A DNA stretch of 64,000 bases from Ottelia alismoides (Eukaryota; Streptophyta; Magnoliopsida; Alismatales; Hydrocharitaceae), in contig JAZKJV010002613.1 in NCBI GenBank assembly GCA_037367405.1, positions 402,660 through 466,659 of the forward strand, written 5' to 3'. The notes under the pieces were generated by a model that was not told the origin of the DNA, did no database searches, and saw nothing but the letters and a program-made list of their open reading frames with translations. The translations under genes were made by a program, and so were the position numbers. This document shows, one piece after another, positions 1 to 9,907 of this stretch; positions within the stretch are counted from its first letter, which is position 1; every line of letters begins with the position of its first letter.

Positions 1-701
1 TAGACCGAGAAATCGTCCATGAAGACCTCCAAACACTCCCCTACCATGTCCGAAAAGATTGACAGCATGCACCTCTGAAAAGTTGCAGGGGCATTGCATA
101 GCCCAAATGGCATGCGTCGAAAAGCATATGTGCCGAAGGGACAGGTAAAGGTGGTCTTCTCCTGATCCTCAGGAGCGATGGCCACTTGGTTATAGCCCGA
201 GTACCCATCCAGGAAGCAATAATGGCTCTTCCCTGCCAGTCTCTCAATGATCTGGTCAATAAAAGGCAGGGGGAAATGGTCCTTCTTGGTGGCTTGGTTG
301 AGTCTCCTGTAGTCAACACAAACCCTCCAAGAGGTGGGTACTCGTGTAGCAATCTCCTCTCCCGACTCACTGATCACAGTCGTGATGCCCGTCTTCTTGG
401 GCACCACATGCAAGGGGCTGACCCACTTGGAGTCGGAAATGGGATAAATAAAACCTGCACCCCACCATTTTGATATTTCCTTCATCACAACCTCTCTCAG
501 GTTGGGGTTAAGACGCCGCTGGAACTCACGTGACGGCTTTGCCCCATCCTTGAGATAGATATGGTGGGAGCACACTAATGGACTAATCCCATGGAGATCT
601 GCTACGCTCCATCCGATCGCCTTGCGTTTCTTTTCAAGAACCCCCATCAAACGGGATTCCTGCTCTCCAGTCAACTCGGCGGAGATGATGACTGGGTACA
701 T
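1..701 (-). CDS. Athila-type reverse transcriptase, N-terminal part (runs off left edge)
   Basis: Translating the complement from 701 towards 1 gives an uninterrupted frame of about 233 codons, opening with ATG immediately after a TAG at 702-704. Visible motifs in order are a YPVIIS start region, ISPLVCSHH, KPSREFQRRLNP, YPISDSKWVSP followed by VPKK, a WRVCVDYRRLN motif, KKDHFPLPFIDQ, FLDGYSGYNQ with the first catalytic Asp, FTCPFGTYAFRRMPFGLCN, and VFMDDF with the catalytic Asp pair close to the window edge. These are the fingers and palm of a Ty3/gypsy RT that copies element RNA into DNA in cytoplasmic particles. The same frame continues upstream through the TAG into the protease, so this is part of a Gag-Pol polyprotein and not a separate gene. 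The ATG at 699-701 is probably not a natural start. Confidence 0.93.
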   Translation of the reverse strand, partial: MYPVIISAELTGEQESRLMGVLEKKRKAIGWSVADLHGISPLVCSHHIYLKDGAKPSREFQRRLNPNLREVVMKEISKWWGAGFIYPISDSKWVSPLHVVPKKTGITTVISESGEEIATRVPTSWRVCVDYRRLNQATKKDHFPLPFIDQIIERLAGKSHYCFLDGYSGYNQVAIAPEDQEKTTFTCPFGTYAFRRMPFGLCNAPATFQRCMLSIFSDMVGECLEVFMDDFSV

Positions 702-3206
702 CTATGGCTCGCCCGCAAGGAATCGATACTTCAGCGAAGTAGGGAGCAGCTTCAGCTCTGGAATGCTGGGTGCCGGCAAATCTGGCTGCGGAAGAAACTG
801 AGTGAAAGCTGCAAGGTCGGCCAAATCTGCCTGGGAAAGTGAAAGCGTACTCTCGCAAACTGGATCGGGAGAAGGCGGCTCAACTGTACTGTCTCTGCTC
901 GGCTCTGCATCTACCTCCTCCTCATCTATAGGCTCGGATGGACTCAGGTCTGGCATCTGATCATAGCAATCGGCCCAATCAGACTCTGAATCCGAGGGAT
1001 CTGTATCAGAATCAGTGGCATCAGTACCACCGGAAAACAAGGTGGCCTCAGCACCACCATCACTAATCATCGTGTTGCGATCAAGGACCGGCGCTGCTGC
1101 CTCAATGGTATCCTGAACCAGGTCTGTGCTCTCCAGACTCTCCTCTGCTGTCGTCTCTGCATCAGCTGTATCTGAAAGTGAGAGGGTGGTCTGTGTCTCA
1201 AGATTTGCCCAAGCTGCCTCATCATCTGTGATCACAAAATCACAGTCCTGGTGGATGTCTGGCTCAGCGTCTGTTAGCTGCTCTGAATCTGTACTCGCAT
1301 CTGAGCGGGCTCTGAATCTAGCTCTGTAGTCCTCGACTGTCTCTATTTGTATACTCTCGCCCTCGACGCGAAAGTACACCTTCCCACTATCATGATCAGT
1401 CATCTCCTTGGCTGTGGCCAAGAACGGACGACCAAGGATGATGGGGGTATCGGCCACTGACTCAGGGATCTCCATGTCCAACACTACGAAGTCCACAGGG
1501 AATTTCAGGCCCTGAATCGTGACGATAACGTCTCGTAATAACCCCTTCGGCCTCTTGACAGATCGATCAGTGAACTGAAGGACTGTCCTGCTCTATCGAA
1601 GAGTGCCCAACTCGAAGCGGTCGAGAAGGGCTGCCGGAAGGAGGTTGATCGACGATCCGCTATCTAGAAGAGTACGGTCGAACCTCTGCTCACTGATCTG
1701 GCATCTGACATACGGGGCCCCTGAATCTGGCCTCTTGGCTGGCAGTCGGTTCTGGATCGCAAAGCACGTGGCTTTCGTCAGCACATGTATCTCTGAAGTG
1801 TGGTTCCTCCTCCTCCTCCTGACTGTAGTCCTGTCTCTCAAAGATCGCTGGAGAAGGGGGATGTGCTGCAAAGCCTCCTGGAGCGTCAGCTGGATGTGGA
1901 ATCGATCTATCATACTCTGGCTGAATTCCTCCTGCACTATCTTTTTTGGATCTTTTTTCTTCCCCTTCCCCATCTGAAGGGCTCTAGGGAAGGGGATTAC
2001 TGGGTCCTTCTCAGATGAAGGACTAGGAAAAGGTCTAAACGGTTCAAGGACCGGATCCACACATACATCATGCACCACAGTGGGACCAGAAGAAAGTAAA
2101 CCTTTTCCTTTATTCACAACAGAGTTCTGAGATACAGGAATACGAGGAAAAACATCATCTCTATCTGTACAAACACCGGTGGCCTCAGTACCACAACGGG
2201 CTGGCTCTGCTGCTGCTGCTGGTAGACGTCGTGCGGCATCAGTACCGCGGGCTGGCTCGGCTGAACGGGTGGCATCAGTACCACCTCCTAGATCTGGTGA
2301 AGTGGCGGCCTCAGTACCGCCGGTGGGATCAGCATCCTTGGTGGCCTCAGTGCCACCGTCATCGTCTGGAGCGGCCTCAGTACCGCTCTCCTCCTCCTCC
2401 TGTGGCGCCTCGGGATGAAGCTCAGATGAGGCGCCGCCGCCTGCTGGGGTCCTACCGCTCCTAAGTGTGACAAAATCAGCATCAAATAGATCCGAAGATG
2501 TATCATCAAATGGGTCACTAGGAGTGGCTAACTCAGTATGTACTACCTGCTCAGATTTCCTCTTGAGGTTGTTCGGATTCGGCTCGATCTGGGCTGGTAT
2601 GGCGGCCTTCCCTCTCACCAGGTCCCGCATCTCCTGGCGGAACTCGTCCATCTCCCGTCGGAATGTGGCCTGCTGGTTCGTAAGGAGGCGAGCGATGTCA
2701 TCCAAAGCGGGGCTCTCGTGGGAGCCCGACGGGTGGCCTCTCTGTGGGTGAGGCTGCTGGAACTGCTGTGGTGGGTAAGAGGGGTAGGCTGGAGGGTGCT
2801 GCTGCTGATATCCCGGGTGAGCCTGCTGCTCAGGTCTCCATGACTGTCCCTGCTGCTGATAGGGACGAGGACCATAGGATGATGGCTGGTGCTGCTGATA
2901 TGCTGGGGGCTGCTGCTGCGGCTGGTGCTGGTCTCTCTGCTGGGAGTACTGCCCTCCCTGTCCTGACGGCTGCTGCTGGGGCTGGGCACCACTAGTCCCC
3001 CACCTGAATCCGGGATGGTCTCGTCGGATCCCAGGCTGGGGGCGGTCGTACCAAATCCCGTTGACATCCATCAGGCTCGGCATCGTAGGGGGCTGGCGGG
3101 AGTACTGCCAGAGGCTGGTCCAGCTGGTAGACCACCATCTGCATCTCTGGAGATGGTGGGGACTGGTAGGTGGGCTGCGGCTGCTGGTACGGCTCCGCCT
3201 GTACAA
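702..3206 (-). pseudogene. Gag-Pol linker and aspartic protease, with two in-frame TAG codons
   Basis: One minus-strand frame, interrupted by TAG at 1593-1595 and at 702-704. The upstream part is rich in Gln, Pro and Tyr. It is followed by a coiled-coil-like stretch (LLTNQQATFRREMDEFRQEM), then an acidic linker with repeated GGTEAT-like units. The retroviral-type protease follows: the catalytic motif DSGSSINLLP lies just before the first TAG, and the flap and FPVDFVVLDMEI plus IILGRPFLAT motifs lie just after it. The protease would cut Gag-Pol into mature proteins in the particle. A long acidic Ser/Asp/Glu-rich spacer then leads to RT. The frame is +1 relative to gag, overlapping it over 2992-3206. 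The first TAG separates the catalytic motif from the rest of the protease, so the copy is inactive unless the stop is read through. Confidence 0.88.
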
Positions 3207-4722
3207 AGTGAACCTGTCTAGGCTGCACGTGGGTGCTGGAGCGCTGGGACGAGCTGCTGCTGCTGTCGGTGTCGCCTCGCGACTGAAGACGGGGCTGAGA
3301 AGCCGTCTGTGCCTCCTGGAGACACATGAGCTGTGTCTTCATGTCGCTCAGAACCTGTGCCATCTGCTCCATCTGCGTGATACTCTGGCACTGCTTCTTC
3401 TCTATCAGCTCCATGCGGACCAGCTTCTCGCTGATAATGCCCATGTCCGCAGCTGACGACTCTGCCTGTGCTGCTGCGGCTGCGGACGAACTGGATGGAC
3501 CTGCATCTACCCGTGCTATCCGCTGGTACTGCACGGGTCCTGGCTGATGTGGCTGGGTCTTCTGAGTATACAACCTGGTCTGAGACATCACCATATAGTT
3601 CTCAGCCATCTCCTCGAAGATGGCCCAGACCTGGTCGTGGTCCTTGGCGATGTAGGACCTGCCGCAAGAAGCATTCACCAGGCCCTGTAGCTCTGGTGTC
3701 AACCCGCTGAAGAAGCTCTGCACAAGGTTCGGCTTCGTGATGTCGTGGTGCGGGCATCTGTCCAGAAGCTCTCGGAACCTCTCCCATGCCTCGTGAAACT
3801 GCTCGTTGGGGAACATGGAGAAGTTGCTGATCAGGGCCCTCGCTGCATTTGTCCGCCTGAGTGGATAGTACTTGTTCAAGTACTCGGTGCGGAGCTGCTC
3901 CCAGGTATAGACAAACCTCCGAAGATGCTTCAGCCAGGTGGCTGCTCTATCAGCCAGTGAAAACGGGAAGGCTATCATCCGGATCGTGTCCTGGTCCACA
4001 TGCCGGTCGTGGACAGTACTGCAGATCATCAGAAACTCCTGGAGGTGGAGGTGGGGCTCCTCAGTGGCAAGTCCATGAAAACGAGGAAGCATCTGCAAAG
4101 TGTTCGTGGGGAACTTGAAGTCCCCCACGATAGCAGGTACCACCACCCAATGGTGCATCAGTGTAGATCCGGGGTTGTGCAACTCCCGCATCGGTCTCGG
4201 TGGTCCTCCTGCCGCGGTGGCTGCCGCTGCGGCGGCCGCGGCTGCTGCTGCGGCTGCTGCGGCACGTGCATCTGCATCATCGGGCTCATCGGGCTCGCTC
4301 TGACGGTCTCGCTCTGCTCTGAGCCTCTCCAACTCTCGCCTCATCTCTATCATAAATGCCCCCTGATCGCGGAGCTGCTGCTGGACTGTCTCGAGTGATG
4401 CGATCAGGGTGGAGTTGATCGCTCCCTGATCTAGTACAAAGTGCTCTGGCTGACGGGAGTGATCGTCTGAACTGCCGGCTCCGGCCATGTCGACGTCTGC
4501 AAAATCAAACGAGCCCAACTCAGGTGCTGTCAAATGTATCAATCTCTCCTTGGGCTCGTGTCTCTAAGGAAGATCAGAAAGGGGGTCGAGGGGGAACAGG
4601 GTGGAGTCGTACTCGGGCTCGGAGAGCGGGTCTGAGCTCTCGCGAGCCAACCTAGATGAGGAGGTAGACGCGCCCGAAAGCGGTGCAGCCAGAGGCTGCC
4701 TAAGAGACCGTCTACCCATCAT
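2992..4722 (-). pseudogene. Athila-type gag (capsid/nucleocapsid), one in-frame TAG
   Basis: A 516-codon frame runs from ATG 4542 to a stop near 2992. The same frame continues upstream across TAG 4564-4566 to paired ATGs at 4717-4722 (MMGRRSLRQ), which I take as the original start. Counting from 4542, residues about 46-80 look like a coiled coil, about 94-108 are a poly-alanine run, and about 150-290 form the retrotransposon Gag domain, with FPFSLADRAATWL, EYLNKYYPLRRT and EAWERFRELLDRCPHHD motifs. The C-terminal part is Gln/Pro-rich, and I see no CCHC zinc knuckle. Gag forms the particle shell around element RNA. The end overlaps the pol frame by about 215 bp at +1, which is either an indel mutation or recoding. 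The base composition is GC-rich compared with the neighbouring LTR. Confidence 0.9.
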
Positions 4723-6206
4723 CTCAATCTGGCGAGTAGGGCGGATGAGATCTGGAAAAATTATTATCTGAAAACAAACCCCCGGTTCACCAACGCAACG
4801 CGAGCTGAAGACCGTGAAAGTTGGGTAAATTATCTTGTCAATTTTATTTTGGTGAACACACAAAATATCAGAGTGCTTACGTGACCTGTTGGGATATCCG
4901 ATGCTAACCCAACCGACTGGCCCGCACGGAAGAGTCGGTAATCAGTCGGGACTAGCAACGGGGGGCTCTACCTAGGGTGCGGGTCACTCTCTCGCGCATC
5001 CAAACCAAACAATGAGGGGGTTGCTCTCCCCAAGACAAAGTTTTTAGGGTGAGCGGTTTTTAGATCAATAATTTTAGCAGTCCCAATTTTATGGTTTCAC
5101 TTTTTTAATATTTTTCAAAGCAATCAAAAGGCCTAACGAATTTTTCGGTTCTCCTGATTATTAAGTCCAAAACAGGGGGGAGAAGACGAAAAAGCTGATG
5201 CACGAAAAATCAATGATGCATGCCGAGTAAGAAATGCGTACCTTGCCTCCAGCACTCTACATGCAAGATGATCCACGCATAAAAGTAAAGACAGAAATAA
5301 AACTAACCTAAATGATGCAGCGGTAAAGCCGAGTCCTAGGTGAGCAAGTCTAGCGAAGAGCCGTCTAACCGGTCACCGACCTCCAAGCCAAAGAGTCCGG
5401 TCATGGCCCGTCCCTCCTCTGTCCGACAAATCGGGGGTAGGAGTAAGCGCTTTACAGGACGGGCTGCGGCACGTAGGCTACGGAGGGAAATGAATCGGTT
5501 ATTTTTATTATTGATTTTAAGTAGGTCCAATTATCGATCTATGGGAACATATAATCAATTACGTGTGTGGATCCTACTAGTTACGGCACATTCACCAGAA
5601 AATCCTAAGTCTAGGGGCTCGAGCAAAAACCGCGAAAAATCGGAAAAGACAGAAATAAAAGAAAAATAAAACCGCAAAAAACCGCGAAGGTCCTAAAGGG
5701 TCCCCCGAGCACACCGGTGCTCGGCGAAACAGACCCGCTACGGTAGAGAAGTCCAAGAGTGTCCAAGTCCAAGTCCCTGTATTATTACAATAATAATAAA
5801 ATAAAATAAACACCTAATCTAGCCTCACCCACTCAACTCTCTCCCTCTCGCTCTCTCCTGCAGCTTCGTAAAGAAGGAAGCCGCCTCCAAGTTCCTCGGC
5901 TGCACCGGCTCCTCGAAAGTCGCCTCCGCGGTCCTTGGGCCCCTCGCAAGAAAAAGAGATGAGTGGTCAGACCAGCAAAAATAATCAAATAATAAGGAAA
6001 AAGAAATGAAAATTAAAAGTGAGGGTAAATATGCAAAAATACAAAATAAAATAATCACACAAAATCAATCAAAAATAAAAATAAAGCAGAATAAAACAAA
6101 AAGAAACTATAAACAAAAACCGCGAAAAGCCGCGAGCTCCGAAGAGCCGCGAAAAGCCGCGAAAACAAAGACGAAAATGAAAATAAAACGAACTACTAAG
6201 CCGTGT
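4723..6206 (-). other. 5' leader of the left Athila element
   Basis: Non-coding stretch between primer-binding site and gag. It holds a block at about 5002-5105 that recurs in the other two Athila-like elements (about 19,798-19,925 and 55,520-55,632). It also has several short copies of an AGCCGCGAAA unit near 6118-6165 and around 5629-5690. A minus-strand open frame at 4564-4863 overlaps its lower end, but only the part from the paired ATGs looks like gag. Confidence 0.7.
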
Positions 6207-6224
6207 TCCCCGGCAACGGCGCCA
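6207..6224 (-). other. Primer-binding site for tRNA-Asp
   Basis: The complement reads TGGCGCCGTTGCCGGGGA, a full 18-base complement to the 3' end of plant tRNA-Asp including CCA. It lies 3 bases inside the LTR end at 6228. This is the usual minus-strand primer site of Athila-type elements, and it fixes both the orientation of the element and the LTR boundary. Confidence 0.93.
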
Positions 6225-8538
6225 TTCTGATAAGCGATCCGAGCGACCAAGGTAAAGGTACTAAATAGGTCGTTGCGACCTCGATCACTCAGATGCACTT
6301 AATCAAGAAAAATCGAACCACTAATAGAAATAAAATCGATCACAACAAAAGATAGCGGTCCAGCTATGAGTTTAACCTGGTATAGCTCCCAGGGTCGAAC
6401 TCGAGGAGCACGGGTTGGCCAAAGGCCTACGAAGTAGTAAAAATGAAATAAAATAAAGACAAAATGTTTTTAGTGATTTTTAATGATTTTTATATTTTTA
6501 CGAGTTTTTAATATGTGAAGAAAACAAAAGAAACACAAAAGCAAGCACACTTTGGCTAATTATTTAATGTGTCAAAAATCAAGCAAAAATTCAAACAAAA
6601 ATGTTTTTATGTTTTTTAGGTTTTGTATTGTTTTTGGTGAATTTTTGGAATTTTTCTGATGTGTCTTTTATTTTCTAAAAATCAAACAGTAACAAAAGTG
6701 CAAGGTACTGTCCAGCCAGGCCCAAAAGCCCTAGATAAAATATCTAAGGACCTCAAAAGGGTCTGGAGGTATTTTTCCTGTATACTAGATAAAACAAGGA
6801 AAATTTGAGTACCAAAATTATTGTTTTTGGGTTTTTAGATTATTTACTATACTTTTTATGGGTTTTTAGGTGTTTTTAAGTTTTTATGGATTTTAATCAT
6901 TGAAAAATAGCCAAAATTGGCTAGAAAATCAAGGAACACAAAATAAACAGTACCGAATTTTTATAGAATTTTTGAGGGGGTTTTTATATTTTTTTGGGGT
7001 TTTTAACTCTAGACAGTAGCTGAAATGTCGGTTTTTGAATTTTTAAAAATAGCAAATAAACTCAAAAATGTCCTCAAAAATTCTCAAAAATCCTACAACA
7101 TGGCAGGAGCCAGGTATCAAATTTTCATCGAATTTGGAGGTGATTTGATATTTTATTCAAAAATCACAAGAGGGCACTGTGCACAGGGACTGAAGTGCAA
7201 ATACCCTAAGTTCTGGGGGTCCAGGTGCAAAATACCCAGCAAATCACGCGCGCGGCGCGTGCCTAGGGCACTCAGGGACCTCTATGTAATAAAAATAAGG
7301 TCCGGGGACTACTTGGTACCACGCACCAAAAGTCCGGGGACCTCAGATGCAAATTACCCTAAAATAAGCGCACATGCGAAATAAAAACATTCACAGGGGC
7401 ATAGATGCAAATACTAAAAAGTTTTCATTCATTTATGAACATCCAGAACTACAGGGAATATATTGCAAATAACCCAAAATCACACGTGACAAAGCACGTG
7501 GCTCACACAGACAGGGGTATAAGTGCAAATAAACTAAAGCTCATGGTCCCTTGTGCAAATTAACCTCAAACTAAACTACGGAATTAAATATTTACAGGAT
7601 TGAAACTAAAAGCATAAAAGAACAGGGGGCCTAAGACAATTTACCCCTTATTTAACATCGAGGCCGGATGATTGACGCGTGGCGAATCTGACGGCTGAGG
7701 ACGAAGGCGCCTTTATCCTTTCGAACGATGGCCGGATCGACGTCTGAGGAAGAGGCACGTGGCAGATCTGACGGCCACGGGTGGCTGGTGCCTCCCTCTC
7801 TCTGCTCTGACGGTCAAGATCAACCCTCTGGATGATCGGACGGTGACTGCAGCTCCGTGGATGGATGGACACGATGTAACCTGGAGCGCCGAGGCCGATC
7901 TGACGGTCGGCGAGGATCCTGGAAGAACAGTTGGCCGGCGAGTTTCGCCAGCCTCGTGCGAGCACTGGGATCCTCCCCTGCTGCCTCTGGAGATCGGAGA
8001 AGGTCCTCTATGAAGCTCCGCAGCTGATGGTCGGCTCCGATGGCCCAGCCGAGCCCTGGAGGGCTCCGGCGAGGTCGGCGGAGGAGAAGCTCCTGGCCCG
8101 GAAGACTCGAGCCCTCAGATGGGCTCGCAATGACCTGCAAAGGGAACCAGGAGATTCGCGGGTCGAGGGCAAAGTGCCTCGACCCGGTTAGGCGTCGTGG
8201 AGGTGACCGGTGGGGCGAGATGGGCGAGCTCCGGTGAAGCGATGGACGGAAGAGCTCGAACCCCAGCTCCTGTGCGAGCTGGGTTGGATGGGGGTATGGA
8301 GAAGGTGCGCGGAGGGAAGGCGGATATGAATATGGATTCCGATGATCGAATGGGTGCGCGAGATGGTCGGAATCGACGAAAAACGACGGCGGCACGAATT
8401 GGGGCAAAATGGAAATTGAAGGAAAGGGCGAAGCTAAGGGATTACCTGGGTGGTGAAGTAGACTGGGCTGGAGCTGGGGATGCTCCCGGTCGTAGCCTCT
8501 AGGGTCGTCTGGGCCCGAGGCTCAGAGCTCGCACCAAT

Positions 8539-8571
8539 GGCGGAGCTACGGCGGAGCTACGGCGGAGCTAC
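8539..8571. repeat. Three tandem 11-bp units in LTR
   Basis: GGCGGAGCTAC is repeated three times exactly within the GC-rich leader part of the LTR, roughly 150 bp downstream of the TATA box in element orientation. Confidence 0.9.
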
Positions 8572-8710
8572 TCGCCGGATCAGTGGTCCGGCCACTCTCT
8601 CCTCGCTGCGACACGGCCAACCTGGAGCTGTCACCTCGGGGGTAGCTGTGGAGGTCACGGGACGAAGAATGGAGAGCCAAAGATGACGCGGGAAGGCGGC
8701 TGAGCTCACG

Positions 8711-8717
8711 ATTTATA
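8711..8717 (-). promoter_or_regulatory. TATA box of the left Athila LTR
   Basis: The complement reads TATAAAT, placed where AT-rich U3 gives way to a GC-rich transcribed stretch. The plus-oriented LTR remnant to the right has a TATAAAT near 10,092 in the equivalent place. This is the expected RNA polymerase II start region of the element. Confidence 0.6.
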
Positions 8718-9907
8718 TGGCTAGGGGTCCGAAAAGAGGGGGTCCGGGCAAGCTCAGGAGCGCGCGGATCCCAAGGGAGCGGCTCCGGCGAGGATGCCGG
8801 ATGCAAGGAGGATGATTCGGACCCGGGGGTTGGCGGGTTGGTGATCGGGTTGAGCGGGTATTAAATGGAGAAGTCGGGTTGGCCGCTCAAACCCGTGGGA
8901 GGTGGTCCTGGGGGGGCCAGTTGACCGGGCGGTCAACATCCCCAGGACTCAATGAGGATGGGCCATGTGGCCGGATTTTAAAGCTCAAATTCATGGTAGC
9001 TAGGGCCCGATTTTGTAAAAACTCAAAACACAAACTATTTTTATTTTATTTTTTCTATTTTTTGGTGATTTTTAATTAATTTTTGGAAATAAAAATAGGC
9101 TATATACATAATATGTACTATATACAGGTATATACAATGTATATAGAGTTTTAATTTTTGATTTTTATATATTATTTTTATACAAATTTATTCCTATTTT
9201 ATATTTTATTTATTTACATTATAAAATAAGGAATAAAAGAGTATTTTTATTTGGTTTTTATTGTTTATGTATATAGGTAAAATAAATAGGTATTTACATC
9301 TATATACATGATATATATATATACAATGTATTTTTATGTTTTGAATTTTGTAATCTTTATTTAGTTTTTTTGTTTTGATTCTTTTCATTTTATTTATTTA
9401 CAATATATAATATAGGATATTTACAAAAAGTTTAGAAAATAATTTTATTTATTTATAAGGTTGAATAAATATAGGAGTATGGTTTATGTACATGGTAAAA
9501 GGGCATTTTTGATCTTTTTGATTTTCAAATTTTTATTTTGTTTTTAATACTTTCTAAATATGTACAAATATGTATAAGCATATTTTTGGGTGAGGAAAAT
9601 ATAATCTTATTTATTTACATCAATATTTACACATGAGCCCCTATCTCCCTCTACTTTGGCTTTTATGCGGTCAGGCCCATGCTGAGCCCTCCCTTGGGTT
9701 AGGTTGCTCAATATTTATTCTAAATATTTCCCTCTTTTTCTTTTTCATCTTTATTCTTTTATTTTTGCACAAAAACATGCTAATTATAGGTTTTTACAAA
9801 ATGCATGCTTTTGCTAATTATTCCTATTTACACATATCTACATGCATTTGCATAAGGTTTTTGTAGCTAAAATATAAGAATAAAGAGTGATGAATGGGTA
9901 TTCATCA

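Larger units (their letters stand above)
1..9907 (-). mobile_element. Athila-type Ty3/gypsy retrotransposon, right-hand part
   Basis: Reading on the minus strand from high to low coordinates the order is 5' LTR (6228-9907), tRNA-Asp primer-binding site, about 1.4 kb leader, gag, a Gln/Pro-rich linker, aspartic protease, then reverse transcriptase cut by the window edge. RNase H, integrase and 3' LTR must lie to the left. The Gag fold, the protease flap followed by an ILGRPFLAT motif, and the RT with VFMDDF are typical of the Athila lineage. It is the best-preserved element here: pol is one frame apart from two TAG codons, and gag carries one TAG. It abuts a plus-oriented LTR remnant at 9908, into which it probably inserted. 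The target duplication cannot be checked because the other end is outside the window. Confidence 0.92.
6228..9907 (-). repeat. 5' LTR of the left Athila element, about 3.68 kb
   Basis: Bounded on the plus strand by TGATAAGC (next to the primer site) and ATTCATCA at 9907, giving TG...CA ends. In element orientation it begins with a terminal palindrome, TGATGAAT-ACCC-ATTCATCA. A TATA box is at 8711-8717, followed by a GC-rich transcribed part (about 7,650-8,700), with AT-rich flanks on both sides. A short block at about 6387-6413 is shared with every other Athila-like LTR in the window. Open frames of up to 195 codons in the GC-rich part look like compositional by-products; I see no protein family in them. 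Confidence 0.85.

Noticed and set aside
1126..4303. Numerous plus-strand open frames over the left element
   Set aside because: They are antisense shadows of gag and protease, with no motifs of their own.
6207..6224. Match to the 3' end of tRNA-Asp, suggesting a tRNA gene
   Set aside because: Only the last 18 bases match, there is no cloverleaf upstream, and it sits 3 bases from an LTR end: it is a primer-binding site.
7820..8407. 195-codon minus-strand open frame
   Set aside because: Lies in the GC-rich part of an LTR, Pro/Arg/Ser-rich, overlapped by frames of similar length on the other strand, and no domain is visible.
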